From Aquarana catesbeiana (Eukaryota > Chordata > Amphibia > Anura > Ranidae): a stretch of DNA of 64,000 bases. The notes beneath the pieces are model-generated. The model saw only the letters and a program-made list of their open reading frames with translations. It was not told where the DNA came from and did no database searches. How positions within the stretch are numbered: position 1 is the stretch's first letter; each line of letters opens with the position of its first letter. The position numbers were made by a program, and so were the translations under genes. Of this stretch, positions 33,592 through 44,839 are shown in pieces. The DNA lies in contig NC_133332.1 in assembly GCF_042186555.1 (NCBI RefSeq), positions 236,696,015 through 236,760,014 on the forward strand. The letters run 5' to 3'.

Positions 33592-36500
33592 GAGACTTCA
33601 ATATAAGCCCAGACCCTTTACTAGACACATCCCACGCGAGATTCACACATTCTTATGCGTTTCTCAAGCACTTTCGCAGGGTCCTCCAGTCTCATCTACT
33701 GGTAGATTGCTGCCGGACATTACACCCCTCAGATCGTGATTACAGTTACTACTCTAAGATACATGACGTTTATACTCGTATTGATCATATTTACATAGAC
33801 TGCCACGCCCTAGAATTCCTCCAAACAGCATCAATTGGAAACATTTCTATCTCAGACCACGCCCCGGTCTCGGTGGTCCGCGCCCTGTCTTCGGGTGGAC
33901 ACAGGACCTGGACGTGGAGACTAAACGGTAATTTACTTGATGATGAAATGGTAGTACAGAAGGTTCTCGGACACTTTAACCCACTACTTCAAAGAGAACT
34001 TATCCGGCGACACAAGTGAAGGGATAATCTGGGAGGCCCATAAGGCCGTAGCTAGGGGAGAATTAATCTCCCAAGGCACAAGACTTAAGAAGGAACGCCA
34101 GGCTGATGTTTTAAGAGTACACACAGCTTTACAAAAAGCTGAACTCCAACATAAAGCGAATGGGAGCCCTGACGAGTTAAACAAACTTACAGAATTACGC
34201 GAACTGTTCCCAAGCCTTTTAGATAGACAAACTAGGAAACAATTCCGATATATGGCTCATAAGTTCTATGAACAGGGGAACAAATGTGGACGGATGTTAG
34301 CGCGGTCACTCAGGAAGAGACCAGCACAGATGTACGTGCAACAACTGCCCTATACTTCTGGACTGCCGACAGTGCAGTCCTCTAAGATTGCTTCGGGGTT
34401 CCGAGATTGCTATGCTAAATTGTACAATTTAGATTTCGAGCTCCCTCCTGATACGCGGGATGCTAAGCAACATGCGATACAGGAATACCTCTGCTCAGCG
34501 GGCCTTCCTTTGCTTACTGAGAACCAGGTATTGACTTTAGAAGTACCAATCACGACGGCGGAGATAGAAGCAACGGTGGAATCCTTGCCCAATGGAAAGA
34601 GCCCTGGCCCGGATGGCTTTACCAAAGAATATTATAAAACTTTTCTCCCCCATTTGGCAACTCCTATGAACAAATACTTCAATTCCATTGCAGACGGTAA
34701 GGCCATCCCACTTGGAAGCCTTGTTGGCCCACATCACTGTGATACCAAAAGAAGGCAAAGATCCCGCCGTCCCCCAAAGTTATTGCCCCATTTCACTCCT
34801 CAATCTAGACATTAAACTACTGGCAAAAATCTTAGCTAACAGACTCAAACACCTAATACCAGGAATTATCCACCCAGACCAGACAGGATTCATAACGGGC
34901 AGAGAGGCCAGAGACAACTAACTTAGAGCGGTTCAACGAATACACTGGGCTCGTTCGCACCCCAACCCACAACCTTATTTAATCTTATCCACAGACGTGG
35001 AAAAAGCGTTTGATTGCGTTGATTGGTCATATCTTAAAGCAGTACTTGGCACACTCGGACTAGGCCCGAGAATGCTGACATCGGTTTTAGAATTACACTC
35101 TACACCATGCGCACAGGTTAAGGTCAATGGAACACTTTCTTCCTGCTTCCCCATTAGAAATGGCACAAGACAGGGGTGTCCCCTATCGCCCCTGTTGTTC
35201 GCTCTAGTGCTGGAGCCATTTCTCCGCACTGTGAGAGCCAGCCGGGACATCTCGGGACTTCAAGTAGGAAATACGGAACACAAACTCTCAGCATATGCTG
35301 ATGATGTACTGTTTCACCCCTCAAACCCCCTAATATCGTTGCCTAATCTAATGAAGGAACTGAAGAAGTTTGGGTCCATTTCCAACTTCAAAATTAATCT
35401 CACAAAATCCAAAATTCTCCCCATTTCTGTACCTCCCCACCTGATCACGAATCTCAAAACTGCCTTCCCCTTTACTTGGGCTGCTTCTTCACTACGATAC
35501 CTTGGGGTGAAACTCACGGATCATTTTAATACCTTATATAAGGCTAACTACCCCCAGCTGTTGACCACGATCAAAGAGGACCTTTCGCTATGGACACGGA
35601 CTGCCTTTACGTGGCTGGGCCGCGTAAACATCATAAAGATGAATGTACTGCCATGGATACTTTTTTATCTACAAATGTTACCAATCCCCCTTCCCAGAGT
35701 CTTCTTTGATCATTTGTCCAGCATGTTCTCTTACTTTGTCTGGAATGCACGTAAACCTAGAATAGCCTTACGGATTCTCAAACGCTCGAAAAGAGGGTGG
35801 CCTTGGTATCCCCGACATAAAAAGATACTATCAAGCCATAGCCCTTCAGAGGATACTTAACTGGCGTTTCCATACCCAATCGAAGCTTTGGGTCACCTTA
35901 GAAAAATCCCTGGCAGGCAGGAGCCTAGCTTATGCACCATGGCTGCCTCGAGCGTATAGGGGGTTATCTGAATCGATTTCCCCACTGACGACACAGGTGT
36001 TGTCGATCTGGGACAGAATAAATACATTGCTGCATTTGGCCCCCCCCATGTCCCCGTTGGCGCCACTAGGTGGATTTCAATGGTTCCCTCCAGGAGAGCA
36101 AATGGCCTTTTTTAAGCCATGGATAGATGATGGAAATGGTAGTTGCGGAAAACTCATGAAAGATGTCAAAATTATGAGGTACGATGAATTACCGGAGGGA
36201 CGTAATGGCCCACGACTTAACTTCTGGAGATACAGACAGCTACATCATTTCTTCGGGAAGCATGGCCACACGATTAGTGATCCCTCCACCTTCACCCCAT
36301 TCGAACGCCTCTTCACCGAAGAGGAATCTGCCCCTCACTTGGTATCTGAACTGTATCGACTCCTAGGTTCTGCAGCTCCACAGCCTAAACCCGCCTATAT
36401 CTGGCGATGGGAAAATGACTTAGGACAGGAATTTACTGAAACCCAACTAAACCATTAATTCTACCTTACCCACTCATCCTCTATAGACTCCCAAACTCAG

Positions 36501-37049
36501 GAGACGAACTTCAAGATCATGACTCGTTGGTACCGTGTACTGGTGGACTTGGCCCACGTATACCCAGCTGTGTCAGAAGACTGCTGGAGAGGATGTGGTC
36601 ATCAGGGAACACTTATGCACATATGGTGGGACTGCCCCCCAATCAAACCCTTTTGGGAAGAAATAGAGGATCAAATAAAAACTATAACAGACATAGAGGT
36701 TCCTTTCTCTCCAAAGCATTTTCTACTGCATGTACCTCCAATCTCACTCCAACAATGCAAAAAAACTGTGCTGCCCCATCTGATAAATGCAGCAAGACGC
36801 TTACTTCCCATTCACTGGAAAAAATCCAGTATTCCTACTAAAGAACAGTGGATTGCTAAGGTAAATGCGGTCAGAGAGGCTAAGGAATGGATAGCAACCT
36901 GCCGAGGTTCCCGAGAAAAATACTCCCTGATCTGGGCATCTTGGAACGAATTTGTTACAGACCCTAATCAGGTTCCCTCCAGATTAGATACTGCTATACT
37001 AGAATTGGCAGACCCGTCTCTCTCAACTCGTAGAGCATTGAGAACCTAG

Positions 37050-37847
37050 GGTGGGGACCCAGTTTCCGGATAGACCAAGAGAATGGAATCTGGACATATG
37101 AAGGTGGTGAGACTGGGGTGGTGCAGTCGATGTGGGCGAACCTTTCAGCTGGAATACAGGTACGCTCTGGACACTCCTAACCGCCTCCCCCTCCTCCCCG
37201 TCTTCTTTTTCTTTTCTTTTTATCTTACCCTTCTACTTTCTAAAAGTTGACAGTTCTGTAGTCATTTAAATACCGGTTGAGATAATAGGTGATTGGACGG
37301 AATTTTGGACATGGATCCTGTAAATCCTTCAGGTCCATGCGATTAACCCCTGATGATACGGAGAAATTGGTATCCCTGCTAGAGAAACAAATCATTCTTG
37401 CTTGTTACTTGATTCCCCGGAGGTGTGGGGGGCAGGGGGTGGTATGCTGGAGACCACTGGGTCCCCCCCCTCTGCCCTGACCGCATACCGGGGTCCGCAT
37501 ACTCAAACTACCAGGTTGAAGACCAATCTCCGGACTTGTTGCTCGAGCATGTGCTGTACGAAGCATAATAAGTTAACTTCTCACTTATTTGTGCAACTTT
37601 CGTTGCGATGTTACAATTGACTGTCTCTACACTCCTACAATAACTCTCAACTGGTATGCACCATTTAGCAATTATGTGTGACCAAACAGATTCACTATTG
37701 TGATAACTACCTCTGCTTACCTGATCTATTTGAATGAGTACAATGTAAAAGACCCTGCGAGGTCAGAATTCATGTTACACCAATGACTGTTAGACATGTC
37801 AAGTTATGTGCTTCTTTAATAAAATAAATACTGATTACTAAAAAAAA
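37050..37847 (+). other. L1 3' UTR and poly-A tail
   Basis: Non-coding, with a pyrimidine stretch near 37185-37240, AATAAAATAAA at about 37819 and an A-run merging into the target duplication at 37848. Confidence 0.75.
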
Positions 37848-37861
37848 AAAAAAATACATAA

Positions 37862-38370
37862 AGGTGAACCAGCGTAAACAAAAGATTGTCAAGTTTAGTG
37901 TTGTGCCCGTTCAACCCATGCAATTGCATTCACGTTGCTTGACATCAACTAAGATTTTGGTCGCACAGTGAACAAACGCATTTGAACGAGTGCAAGAGCC
38001 GCTTGCGCATGCGCAGTGCTTAAATTGATCTTACGCAGCTCTAAACGTATTTGCAGGCACGGCAGCCTTGCTCAGAAAGTTACTTTCTCATTCTAATTTG
38101 GGCATATTTGTTACTTGAGCAGTTGTTACTATACTTCCTCACATCACCCTATAATATTGGCACCTCCATCTTCTGTTAATATTGAATTGAAGATGCCGTG
38201 CGCCATGTCCATAGTGGCGCTCAGATTTCACTCTCCCGTGCGCCAAGATCACTATAGTAAATGGGAATTAGAACTCTGTTACCGGCGCAAACATTTCGTA
38301 AATATGAAAATGTGCATTGTGCCTCGCTGTGCGCCTCAACTCATGGTGCAAACGTTTCGTAAACCAGTCC
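37862..38370. other. Unassigned, no gene recognised
   Basis: About 500 bp between the L1 end and a minisatellite. It has GCGCATGCGCA-type alternating sequence near 38005. No motif, terminal repeat or coding signal found. Confidence 0.4.
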
Positions 38371-38612
38371 AATTATTCTCACTCACCACCAATGTATGAA
38401 ACATTATTCTCATTCACCACCAATGTATGAAACATTATTCTCACTCACCACCAATGTATGAAACATTATTCTCACTGACCACCAATATAGGCAACATTAT
38501 TCTCACTGATCACCAATGTAAGAAACATTATTCTCACTGACCACCAATGTAAGAAACATTATTCTCACTGACCACTAATGTAAGAAACATTATTCTCACT
38601 GACCACCAATAA
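38371..38612 (+). repeat. 31-bp minisatellite, about eight copies
   Basis: The unit ATTATTCTCACTNACCACCA followed by ATGTANGAAAC repeats every 31 bp with small differences (TATGAAAC early, TAAGAAAC later). It abuts the left end of the Tc1 element, whose outer terminus is missing. Confidence 0.92.
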
Positions 38613-38625
38613 ATAATGCCCCCAC

Positions 38626-40163
38626 ATAAAATGTATTTTATTGGGATTTTATGTAATAGACCAACATAGAGTGGCATATAATTGTGAAGTGGAAAGAAAA
38701 TGATAAATGATTTTTAAAATATTTTACAAATAAATATGTGAAAAGTGTGGCGTGCATTTGTATTCAGCCCCCTTTACTCTGATACCCCTAACTAAAATCT
38801 AGTGGAACCAATTGCCTTTAGAAGTAACCTAATTAGTAAATAGAGTCCACCTGTGTGTAATTTAATCTCAGTATATAAATACAGCTGTTTTGTGAAGCCC
38901 TCAGAGGTTTATGAACTTTAGTGAACAAACAGCATCATGAGGGCCACGGAACATACCAGACAGGTCAGGGATAAAGTTGTGGAGAAGTTTAAAGCCGGGT
39001 TAGCTTATGAAAAAATATCTCAAGCTTTGAACATCTAATGGAGCACAATTCAATCCATCATCTGAAAATGGAAAGAGTATGGCACAACTGCAAACCTACC
39101 AAGACATGGCCGTCCACCTAAACTGACATGCCGAGCAAGGAGAGCATTAATCAGAGAAGCAGCCAAGAGACCCATGGAAACTCCGGAGGAGCTGCAGAGA
39201 TCCACAGCTCAGGTGGTAGAATCTGTCCACAGGACAACTATTAGTCGTGCACTCCAGAAATCTGGCTTTTATGGAAGAGTGGATAGAAGAAAGCCACTGG
39301 TGAAAGAAAGCCATAAGAAGTCCCACTTGCTGTTTGCAAGAAGGCATGTGGGGGACACAGCAAACATATGGAAGAAGGTGCTCTGGTCAGCTGAGACCAG
39401 AATTGAACTTTTTGGTCTAAAAGAAAATCGCTATGTGTGGCGGAAAACTCACACTGCACATCACCCTGAACACACCATCCCCACTGTGAAACATGGTGGT
39501 GGCAGCATCATGTTGTGGGGGTGCTTTTCTTCAGCAGGCACAGGGAAGCTGGTCAGAGTTGATGGGAAGATGGATGGAGCAAATACAGAGCAATCTTAGA
39601 AGAAAACTTGTTAGAGTCTGCAAAAGACTTGAGACTGGGGTAGAGGTTCACCTTCCAGCAGAACAAAGACTCTAAACATACAGCCAGAGCTACAATGGAA
39701 TGGTTTAGATCAAAACATGTTGGAATAGCCCAGTCAAAGTCCAGACATAAATTCAATTGACAATTTGTGGCAAGACTTGAAAATGTTGTTCACAGATGCT
39801 CTCCATCCAATCTGACAGAGCTTGAGCTATTTTGAAAAGAAAAGAATGGGCAAAAATGTCACTCTCTAGATGTGCAAAGCTGGTAGAGACATACCCAAAA
39901 AGACTTGCAGCTGTAATTGCAGTGAAAGGGGGTTCTATAAAGTATTGAGTATGGGGCTGAATATAAATGCACGCTTCACATACTGTATTTATTTGTAAAA
40001 AAAAATAAAAACCATTTATCATTTTCCTTACACATGACAATTAAGTGCCACTTTTGTGTTGGTCTATCACATAAAATCCCAATTAAATACATTTACCTTT
40101 TTGGTTGTAACATGACAAAATGTGTAAAATGTCAAGGGGTATGAATACTTTTTCAAGGCACTG
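38626..40163 (+). mobile_element. Tc1/mariner transposon with long inverted repeats, left tip lost
   Basis: The right end reads CATACTTTTTCAAGGCACTG-type sequence (ending CAAGGCACTG at 40163) followed by TA. The inner parts of both ends are inverted copies of each other, for example TGGGATTTTATGTAATAGACC at about 38641 against its complement at about 40060-40080. The outermost 60 bp of the left repeat are missing, replaced by the minisatellite boundary. The transposase pseudogene occupies the middle. Confidence 0.9.
38937..39945 (+). pseudogene. Tc1-like transposase, catalytic residues lost
   Basis: The N-terminal helix-turn-helix reads VRDKVVEKFKAGLAYEKIS, then two in-frame stops near 39036-39064, then PRHGRPPKLT (GRPPK hinge). 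The core is open from 39174 to 39599 (TTISRALQKSGFYGR, KKVLWSAETRIELFG, VKHGGGSIMLWGCFSSAGTG), then shifts. The first catalytic Asp of WSDE is Ala here, the second region reads QQNKDSKH instead of QQDNDPKH, and the third reads NSIDNLW with Asp at the usual Glu position. The protein is dead by frame and by active site. Confidence 0.9.
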
Positions 40164-40394
40164 TACCTGGCAATCATTTCTGTTGTTTGTTGGCTAACAG
40201 AGAGTTACTTTCAACTTTTGTTTTCCATGACATTAAGTATTAATAAGAAATAAATGATCCTTGTGCTGCAATAAAAGCCTTGACTGCTGAGGTGCAATGA
40301 GCCCAGGTACCATTAACTGTAACATATCTGTATGGCCAACTTTTATCCCTTGCCCCTTCACCCCATTAAATAAAACACTTACAACCATTAAGTT
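40164..40394. other. Unassigned spacer between Tc1 and the Ngaro-type element
   Basis: About 230 bp with no recognised motif or coding signal. Confidence 0.4.
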
Positions 40395-40628
40395 GGAAAG
40401 GGCAAAGCCACATCTTTATTAAATCCAACACATAACATATGAATATTTTCTAACAGTGTCGGTCACAGTTGTACTGTGAGCACACAATTCCAAAAGGGGA
40501 GGGAGATAAAGAGGGGCCTGTCCTTACCATAAGTGCTGGACAGGCCGTCTACTTCCCATTTCCATCAAGGGCATATCCCATTACAGCCATTTTATGCTGG
40601 CAAGGTCAAGAAAACCGCCACCTGCCTG

Positions 40629-41240
40629 TCAGTAAACAACTGACGGGCGCCCCACCGCAGCTAGCGCCTGTTCCACACCGCGTTGAAGGCCAAGATTAAA
40701 GATATCTAATCCAATATTATTGAGGTGGACGCCATCCATTCTCAGTAGATCATCATTGACACCTTCTAAATCCTTGTGTCGGATCACGAACCCCCCGATC
40801 TGCCGAACAAACTTGGCGACTTGAGCATTAACTTTCCGACGAAAGCGTTCCAGGCGGGTGCCAGGGATCTCCCGCGCCCATAGCAAGCGAGGTACAATTT
40901 CGGACCAAATGAGAATCAAATTGGTAAAGCCTGCATAAAACTGGGCAATGTCTCACTTGATAGCGGAAATTAAGTCCACGGAACGCGTGTAACCAACATC
41001 ATTTCCGCCAGCATGAAGAACCAAGATGATAGAACCGGAAACATGAGCGCAAAGTTGCCAACATTCCGGAAGGACCTGAGGCCAACGTAACCCACGTAGC
41101 CCGAGCCAGTGGATCCTTGTAAGATCATAGGCGAAACCCAAGTTCTTCCCGTAGGTCCGAACTTCTGCACGATGAGCGGCCCAGTAGATGAAGGAATCAC
41201 CAAGTATCCATATCAGAGCTGGGCCACAACCTGAAAATTT
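40629..41240 (-). pseudogene. SGNH (GDSL-like) hydrolase domain of the Ngaro-type element
   Basis: The minus strand reads LIWILGDSFIYWAAHRAEV (GDS block I, about 41190-41220), then ILVLHAGGNDVGYTRSVDL (the N-containing GxND block, about 40985-41015), a stop at 40953, then further sequence ending RMDGVHLNNIGLDIFNLGLQ (DxxH block, about 40690-40750). These are the Ser, Gly, Asn and Asp-His landmarks of SGNH hydrolases. One in-frame TGA/TAG near 40953 breaks it. An accessory esterase-like enzyme in a retroelement is unusual; its role is not known to me. Confidence 0.82.
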
Positions 41241-42135
41241 AACACAGCAGATGTGGGCAGACGTACAGCGAAAAACGAGATGATTCCCATCTACCCAGGC
41301 GCTGAAGTTCCGTTTCGGAGAAACCCATGCCAGAAGCAGCGGTCTCAGGAACGAGTGGGTTGAGAAATCGTGCAAAGGGAGGCCCATAACCTTAAGGCAA
41401 CGACAGAAAACCCGTAAAAATTTAAATCTACTCAGGGAGGAGGACTCGGCGTGGACGAAAAATGTGGGGGACTGGGGGGGGGGGCGCAGACATGAAAGGA
41501 GAGGCCAGCGACACAGGACAAAATGGGCCACCACAAGGATACAGGATTACCCTTCGGCCCTTGCTGAAACTATCGGTCTTTGAGGTCCGGAACAAAACCG
41601 TCACGCATCGCTTAGAGAAGGAAACATCCTCCATCGGGATGCCACCCGCCGACGACGTGGATTTAGAAACCAATTTGCCAATGCGAAAGGCACTGAAGAA
41701 TGCCCAAGAAAAGGCCACCCGAAAAAGAAGGGTCTCAAACGCCAAGGAGCACACGGACGGCAACAGAGAAAGGATACCAGAGAGGATCTGGAGGGAAATC
41801 AGGCGCCTCGAATCGGGGGCATGGGTAACCCCTTTCCAACCCTGCAGTACCCGTTGAACAGGAAATGCTTTGGTGATATCCTCCCACCCGAGAAGTTGGA
41901 ACCAAAAGGACAACGCCGACATGGTTGAGGAAACGGTGGAACCCGAAACGCCTCTCTGTAGCAAATGAACTAGGTAAGCAAACAAAGCCATACATCTGTC
42001 ATTTGACGAAGAAATTGAAAACTCACCACCCGACACTTGTATCCACTCGTGCCACACCCGACAATATGATGCCCACGTCCGCGGGGAAAGCGATGTCTGA
42101 AGGAGGTCTAATAAGCACTGGAAACGAGGTTCCAC
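41240..42135 (-). pseudogene. Tyrosine recombinase of the Ngaro-type element
   Basis: The minus-strand frame starts with a core-binding-like helical domain (SLSPRTWASYCRVWHEWIQV ... STVSSTMSALSFWFQLLG) and continues to the catalytic domain with AFFSAFRIGKLV (the first Arg), LFRTSKTDSFSKGRRV (Lys/beta region) and DFSTHSF (HxxR box). A frameshift right after THSF moves to the frame ETAASGMGFSETELQRLGRW, which carries the downstream helix, with a probable loss of the Arg of HxxR. A Tyr is plausible in SLYV just after. Such recombinases insert circular cDNA in place of an integrase. Confidence 0.85.
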
Positions 42136-42660
42136 AAGTGGGCCAGACAGGGGAGGCCCTCCAGGGAAGCCGACGGATCCAGGGAGTGGAAACGAATGAG
42201 CTGTTGATGGGAGAGAGCATCAGCGATAACATTAGCGGCTCCGGGAACATGCCTAGCCCTAACACAAATGTTAAATTGTAAGCATTTTAAAACCAAATAC
42301 TGCAGTAACGAAACGACTGGAGGGGAACTGGCTGACTGCTTGTTCACTACCTGCACCACGCTCATGTTATCAGACCAGAAGACTACTTGATGATTGTGCA
42401 ACCATTCACCCCAAAGCTCAATGGCAACAATGATCGGAAAGAGCTCCAGAAGGTTGAGGTTGTGCAACAAACCCATGCGGGCCCATAAGGCCAGCCAACA
42501 CTCGGCAGACCACTCCCCTTGAAAGAAGGCGCCGAAGCCACAGGAGCCTGCCGCATCGGTGTATAGCTCCAGCTGTGGATTCGGTACTTCCTCTCGCAGC
42601 CAACAAGGCAAGTCCATTGTAGGACTGAAGGAAGAATAACCAAATCCCCAAGTCGTCACG
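42108..42660 (-). pseudogene. Ngaro-type RNase H
   Basis: Minus-strand frame with LELYTDAAGSCGFGAFFQGEW (first Asp in TDAA), LNLLELFPIIVAIELWG (Glu), VVFWSDNMSVVQVVN (second Asp) and VRARHVPGAANVIADALSH (His/Asp region): all four RNase H landmarks in order. The usual domain length is maintained. It sits between the RT and the tyrosine recombinase in the standard DIRS arrangement, in a partly different frame from the RT, so at least one frameshift exists near 42650. Confidence 0.9.
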
Positions 42661-43700
42661 CATGGGCTTGGTGATCAGGACATAGTAGTGAGGGGAAGCT
42701 ACCCCTTTCATGGCCCACGCCAGGCGCCTGCAGAAAGCTCTTCCCATGCGTATGACTCTGCAGGAAAAGACCAAGTGACCTAGCAAAGATTGAAGTTGTT
42801 TTAACTGTAATTTCTTGGCCCCCTTTGCCAAGCGGACCAATGAAAGGAGCCTGGCTAGCTTGTCGTTAGGCAGCCGAAAAACCATCAACACCGTGTCTAT
42901 TTCTATGCCTAGAAATGCAAAAACTGTCACGGGATCTTCGGTCTTGTCACCGGACAGTGGAACGGTGACCCGCCGGCAGGTGTCCTGAAAAACAGAGAGG
43001 AGACGCTGGCACCGACCACTGTCCGCTGGGCCAACAAAGAGGAAATCATCTAGGTAGTGCAGTAGGGACTGAAAACCAGCCTCCTGGGCGACTACCCATT
43101 CAAGGAAGCTTGAACACGAAATGGCACAACCCATGGGGAGGCAAATGTTGAAAAAATAGCTTCCTTGAAAGTAGCAGCGCAGGAGGTGGAAACAGTCCGG
43201 GTGGACCGGGAGGAGGCGGAAGGCGGACTCAATGTCCGCCTTTGCCAGCAAAACCGACTGACCGGCAGCCCTAACTAGTTGAAATGCCCGACTATTTTGG
43301 GACCACACCGAGGGGGGACACCCTCAGGTTGTGGTAAGGGGGGAGATCAAATGGGCCTGCCATATGCCCCAACTCCAGTTCCTTCCGAAGCTTATTGGCC
43401 ATGACGGACTCGAATTCAACTGCAGATTTCAAATTGGGTGCCATGGTAGGTGCGTCCGACAGGGAGAAGAGTATCCAAAAACGACGGTCCAGGCTGTCTC
43501 TCAGGTTCAAGGCCTCCCTATGAGGGGGGTACCGGTCTAGCCAGGGAAGCATCTCTAAGACGATCACTGGCGTCCTCCGGTTTAGAAAGGTCAGGCTTGG
43601 CTTTTGGCCTGGGAAGTGGTTGTTTTCCCCTCTGGAAGCACCAGCTGGCGGGGTGTATGCCCCCGCAACTAGAGCACTCGTGCTTGAAGCGGCAGGCAGT
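42660..43700 (-). pseudogene. Ngaro-type reverse transcriptase, internal deletion
   Basis: The N-terminal part reads VMANKLRKELELGHMAGPF and PPYHNLRVSPLGVVPK (43292-43450). The next open segment starts at about 43300 with NSRAFQLVRAAG, LLAKADIESAFRLLPVHPD, NICLPMGCAISCSSFLEW and the catalytic LLHYLDDFLFVG (about 43040-43070), then VFAFLGIEIDTVLM. Between GVVPK and NSRAF the usual RT block (the K-x-R-I-H region) is absent, a deletion I estimate at about 40 residues. RNase H follows to the left. Confidence 0.88.
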
Positions 43701-43985
43701 GTACCATTTACAGTGGCTTTCGTTGAACAGCCAGCAAATACCCTTTTTTGGAGTGGCCGACGCTCTGGGGGAAGCCCCGGCTGGGGACTGAAAGGACGAA
43801 GGCCTGTGGGGGCACAACCACAGGCTACCGTCCTGACAATCAAAACGAAGCTCCTTACGCGCCGCCATTTTTTGGCGAAACTGGGTGTCGTAGTGAAACC
43901 AACACTGTCCCCCGTAAACCTTGTATGTACCCCAAATAAGGTCTAAGTAACAAAATAGAGAAGTGGCCAACTCTGGGAAATGCAC
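43518..43985 (-). pseudogene. Ngaro-type zinc-finger (gag-like) region
   Basis: The minus-strand frame of 155 aa contains CWLFNESHCKWYTACRFKH then CSSCGGIHPASWCF, two clustered Cys/His groups resembling the CCCH-like nucleic-acid-binding end of gag-like proteins of Ngaro/DIRS elements. It overlaps the start of the RT frame, which reads LLPWLDRYP in another phase. The upstream part of the gene is missing or unrecognised. The assignment rests on position and the Cys/His pattern. Confidence 0.65.
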
Positions 43986-44089
43986 TCAGAGCACTCCCAC
44001 GTAAGCGCAGAACCCTTGCAGTCAGTTCCCGAATGTCCTAGGAATATGTTTTGGCTTGTCGTCCTGTGCCGATACATCGATCTGTTAGG

Positions 44090-44827
44090 ATGCATCCATC
44101 AGCAGACAGCCTCGAAGATTTCTAAGGCACAGAAGAAGACACATTCCTGTTGCACACAGAAACCGGGCTTTGGCACATAGATGTGTAGATGTGTGCATGC
44201 GCGAACAGTAGCGCAAACAGTAGCCGTCGCGCATCCCCATGCGCGATCGGTGCCTGCTCGCTCCCGTGTGTGTCAGCGCGCGCACTAGCACGCGCCCACG
44301 TTGGCGCCAAACAGTCTATTTAAGTCCAGTTAATACCTGGCCTGGTGCTGCCTTGTCTTCAGCTTCTGAGTATCAAGCACCCTGTGAACCTGTATCCTGA
44401 TTCCTGGCTTGTCTTGTAACCTTCCCTTGGACTCTGCCTGTACCGACCCTGGCTTGTCCTGTGACTAATCTTCTGCCTTCTCCCTGGCACCTGCACTGCT
44501 GATCTGGTTTGACCCGGCTTGTTCCTGACTACGATCCTGCCTGCACCTGGTACCCGATTTGATCTGCCGTGTATGACCCTGCCTGTCTGACCTTGCTACT
44601 TGTCATTGTCATCTGCACCTGCTGCCATCTGCTAGTCTCCTGTGGAAGCTTCCCTGTGTCTCTCCAGCATGACCGGAACCAGCCGCCCTGCTGCCACCAA
44701 AGACTTTCTGGCACTCGTGCGACTCTGTACTTTGGTGCCTTCTGTTTGCTCTATCAGGGGCCCTAAGTCAGAGTGGTAAGGGAGGCCTTGCTCATCCATT
44801 CAGGCTCTTCTATCAGGTACGTGATAG
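44090..44827 (+). promoter_or_regulatory. 5' LTR of the second Gypsy element
   Basis: Contains CTATTTAAG near 44322, a possible TATA box, after a CpG-rich region with GCGCGCGCAC words at about 44275. The right edge (GTACGTGATA) is defined by the matching copy at 50473-50483. The left edge is a guess because the second copy is truncated. Promoter function is by analogy. Confidence 0.55.
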
Positions 44828-44839
44828 TACAAGGCAGCC

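Larger units (their letters stand above)
32226..37049 (+). pseudogene. L1 ORF2, multiple lesions and two insertions
   Basis: Starts MSPPMAKLQVSSYNVRGLCSPHKRSKLW with VVFLQESHF; then after the MITE GTAIAIHKNCPF, YTFATLYAPN and GDFNI; then after the fold-back element SPDPLLDTSH, YTRIDHIYI and ISDHAPVSV. RT shows PGPDGFTKEYYK (about 34600), YCPISLLNLDIKLLAK, STDVEKAFDCVDW, GTRQGCPLSPLLFALV and catalytic YADD at about 35294-35305. The C-terminus has CWRGCGHQGTLMHIWWDC (about 36580-36635). Lesions are frameshifts near 34010, 34740 and 35800, TAA at 34919-34921 and TAA at 36456-36458. It is more decayed than the first L1's ORF2. Confidence 0.92.
30273..37847 (+). mobile_element. Second full-length L1 (Tx1-like) LINE with two internal insertions
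   Basis: The start GGGGGCGTGGCCTGACTATG follows AAAAAAATACATAA (30259-30272), and the poly-A end is followed by the same 14 bases (37848-37861). This is a clear target duplication, though A-rich and merging with the tail. ORF1, a 650-bp spacer, ORF2 and a 3' UTR with AATAAAATAAA at about 37819 are present. Two insertions lie in the endonuclease domain: a Harbinger-type MITE (32444-32889) and a fold-back element (33122-33591). Without them it is about 6.6 kb. Confidence 0.93.
40395..44000 (-). mobile_element. Ngaro/DIRS-type tyrosine-recombinase retrotransposon, minus strand
   Basis: From right to left (minus strand) it encodes a Cys/His zinc finger, RT with YLDD, RNase H, a phage-integrase-like tyrosine recombinase and an SGNH hydrolase. 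No DDE integrase is present. This order, with recombinase after RNase H, defines the DIRS order. A C-terminal hydrolase is, as far as I know, reported for some vertebrate Ngaro-type elements. The outer limits and the split direct repeats that should bound such elements could not be located, so both ends are approximate. Confidence 0.85.

Noticed and set aside
41462..42281. Plus-strand frames of 118-131 codons
   Set aside because: Shadows of the minus-strand tyrosine recombinase and RNase H frames, which carry recognisable motifs.
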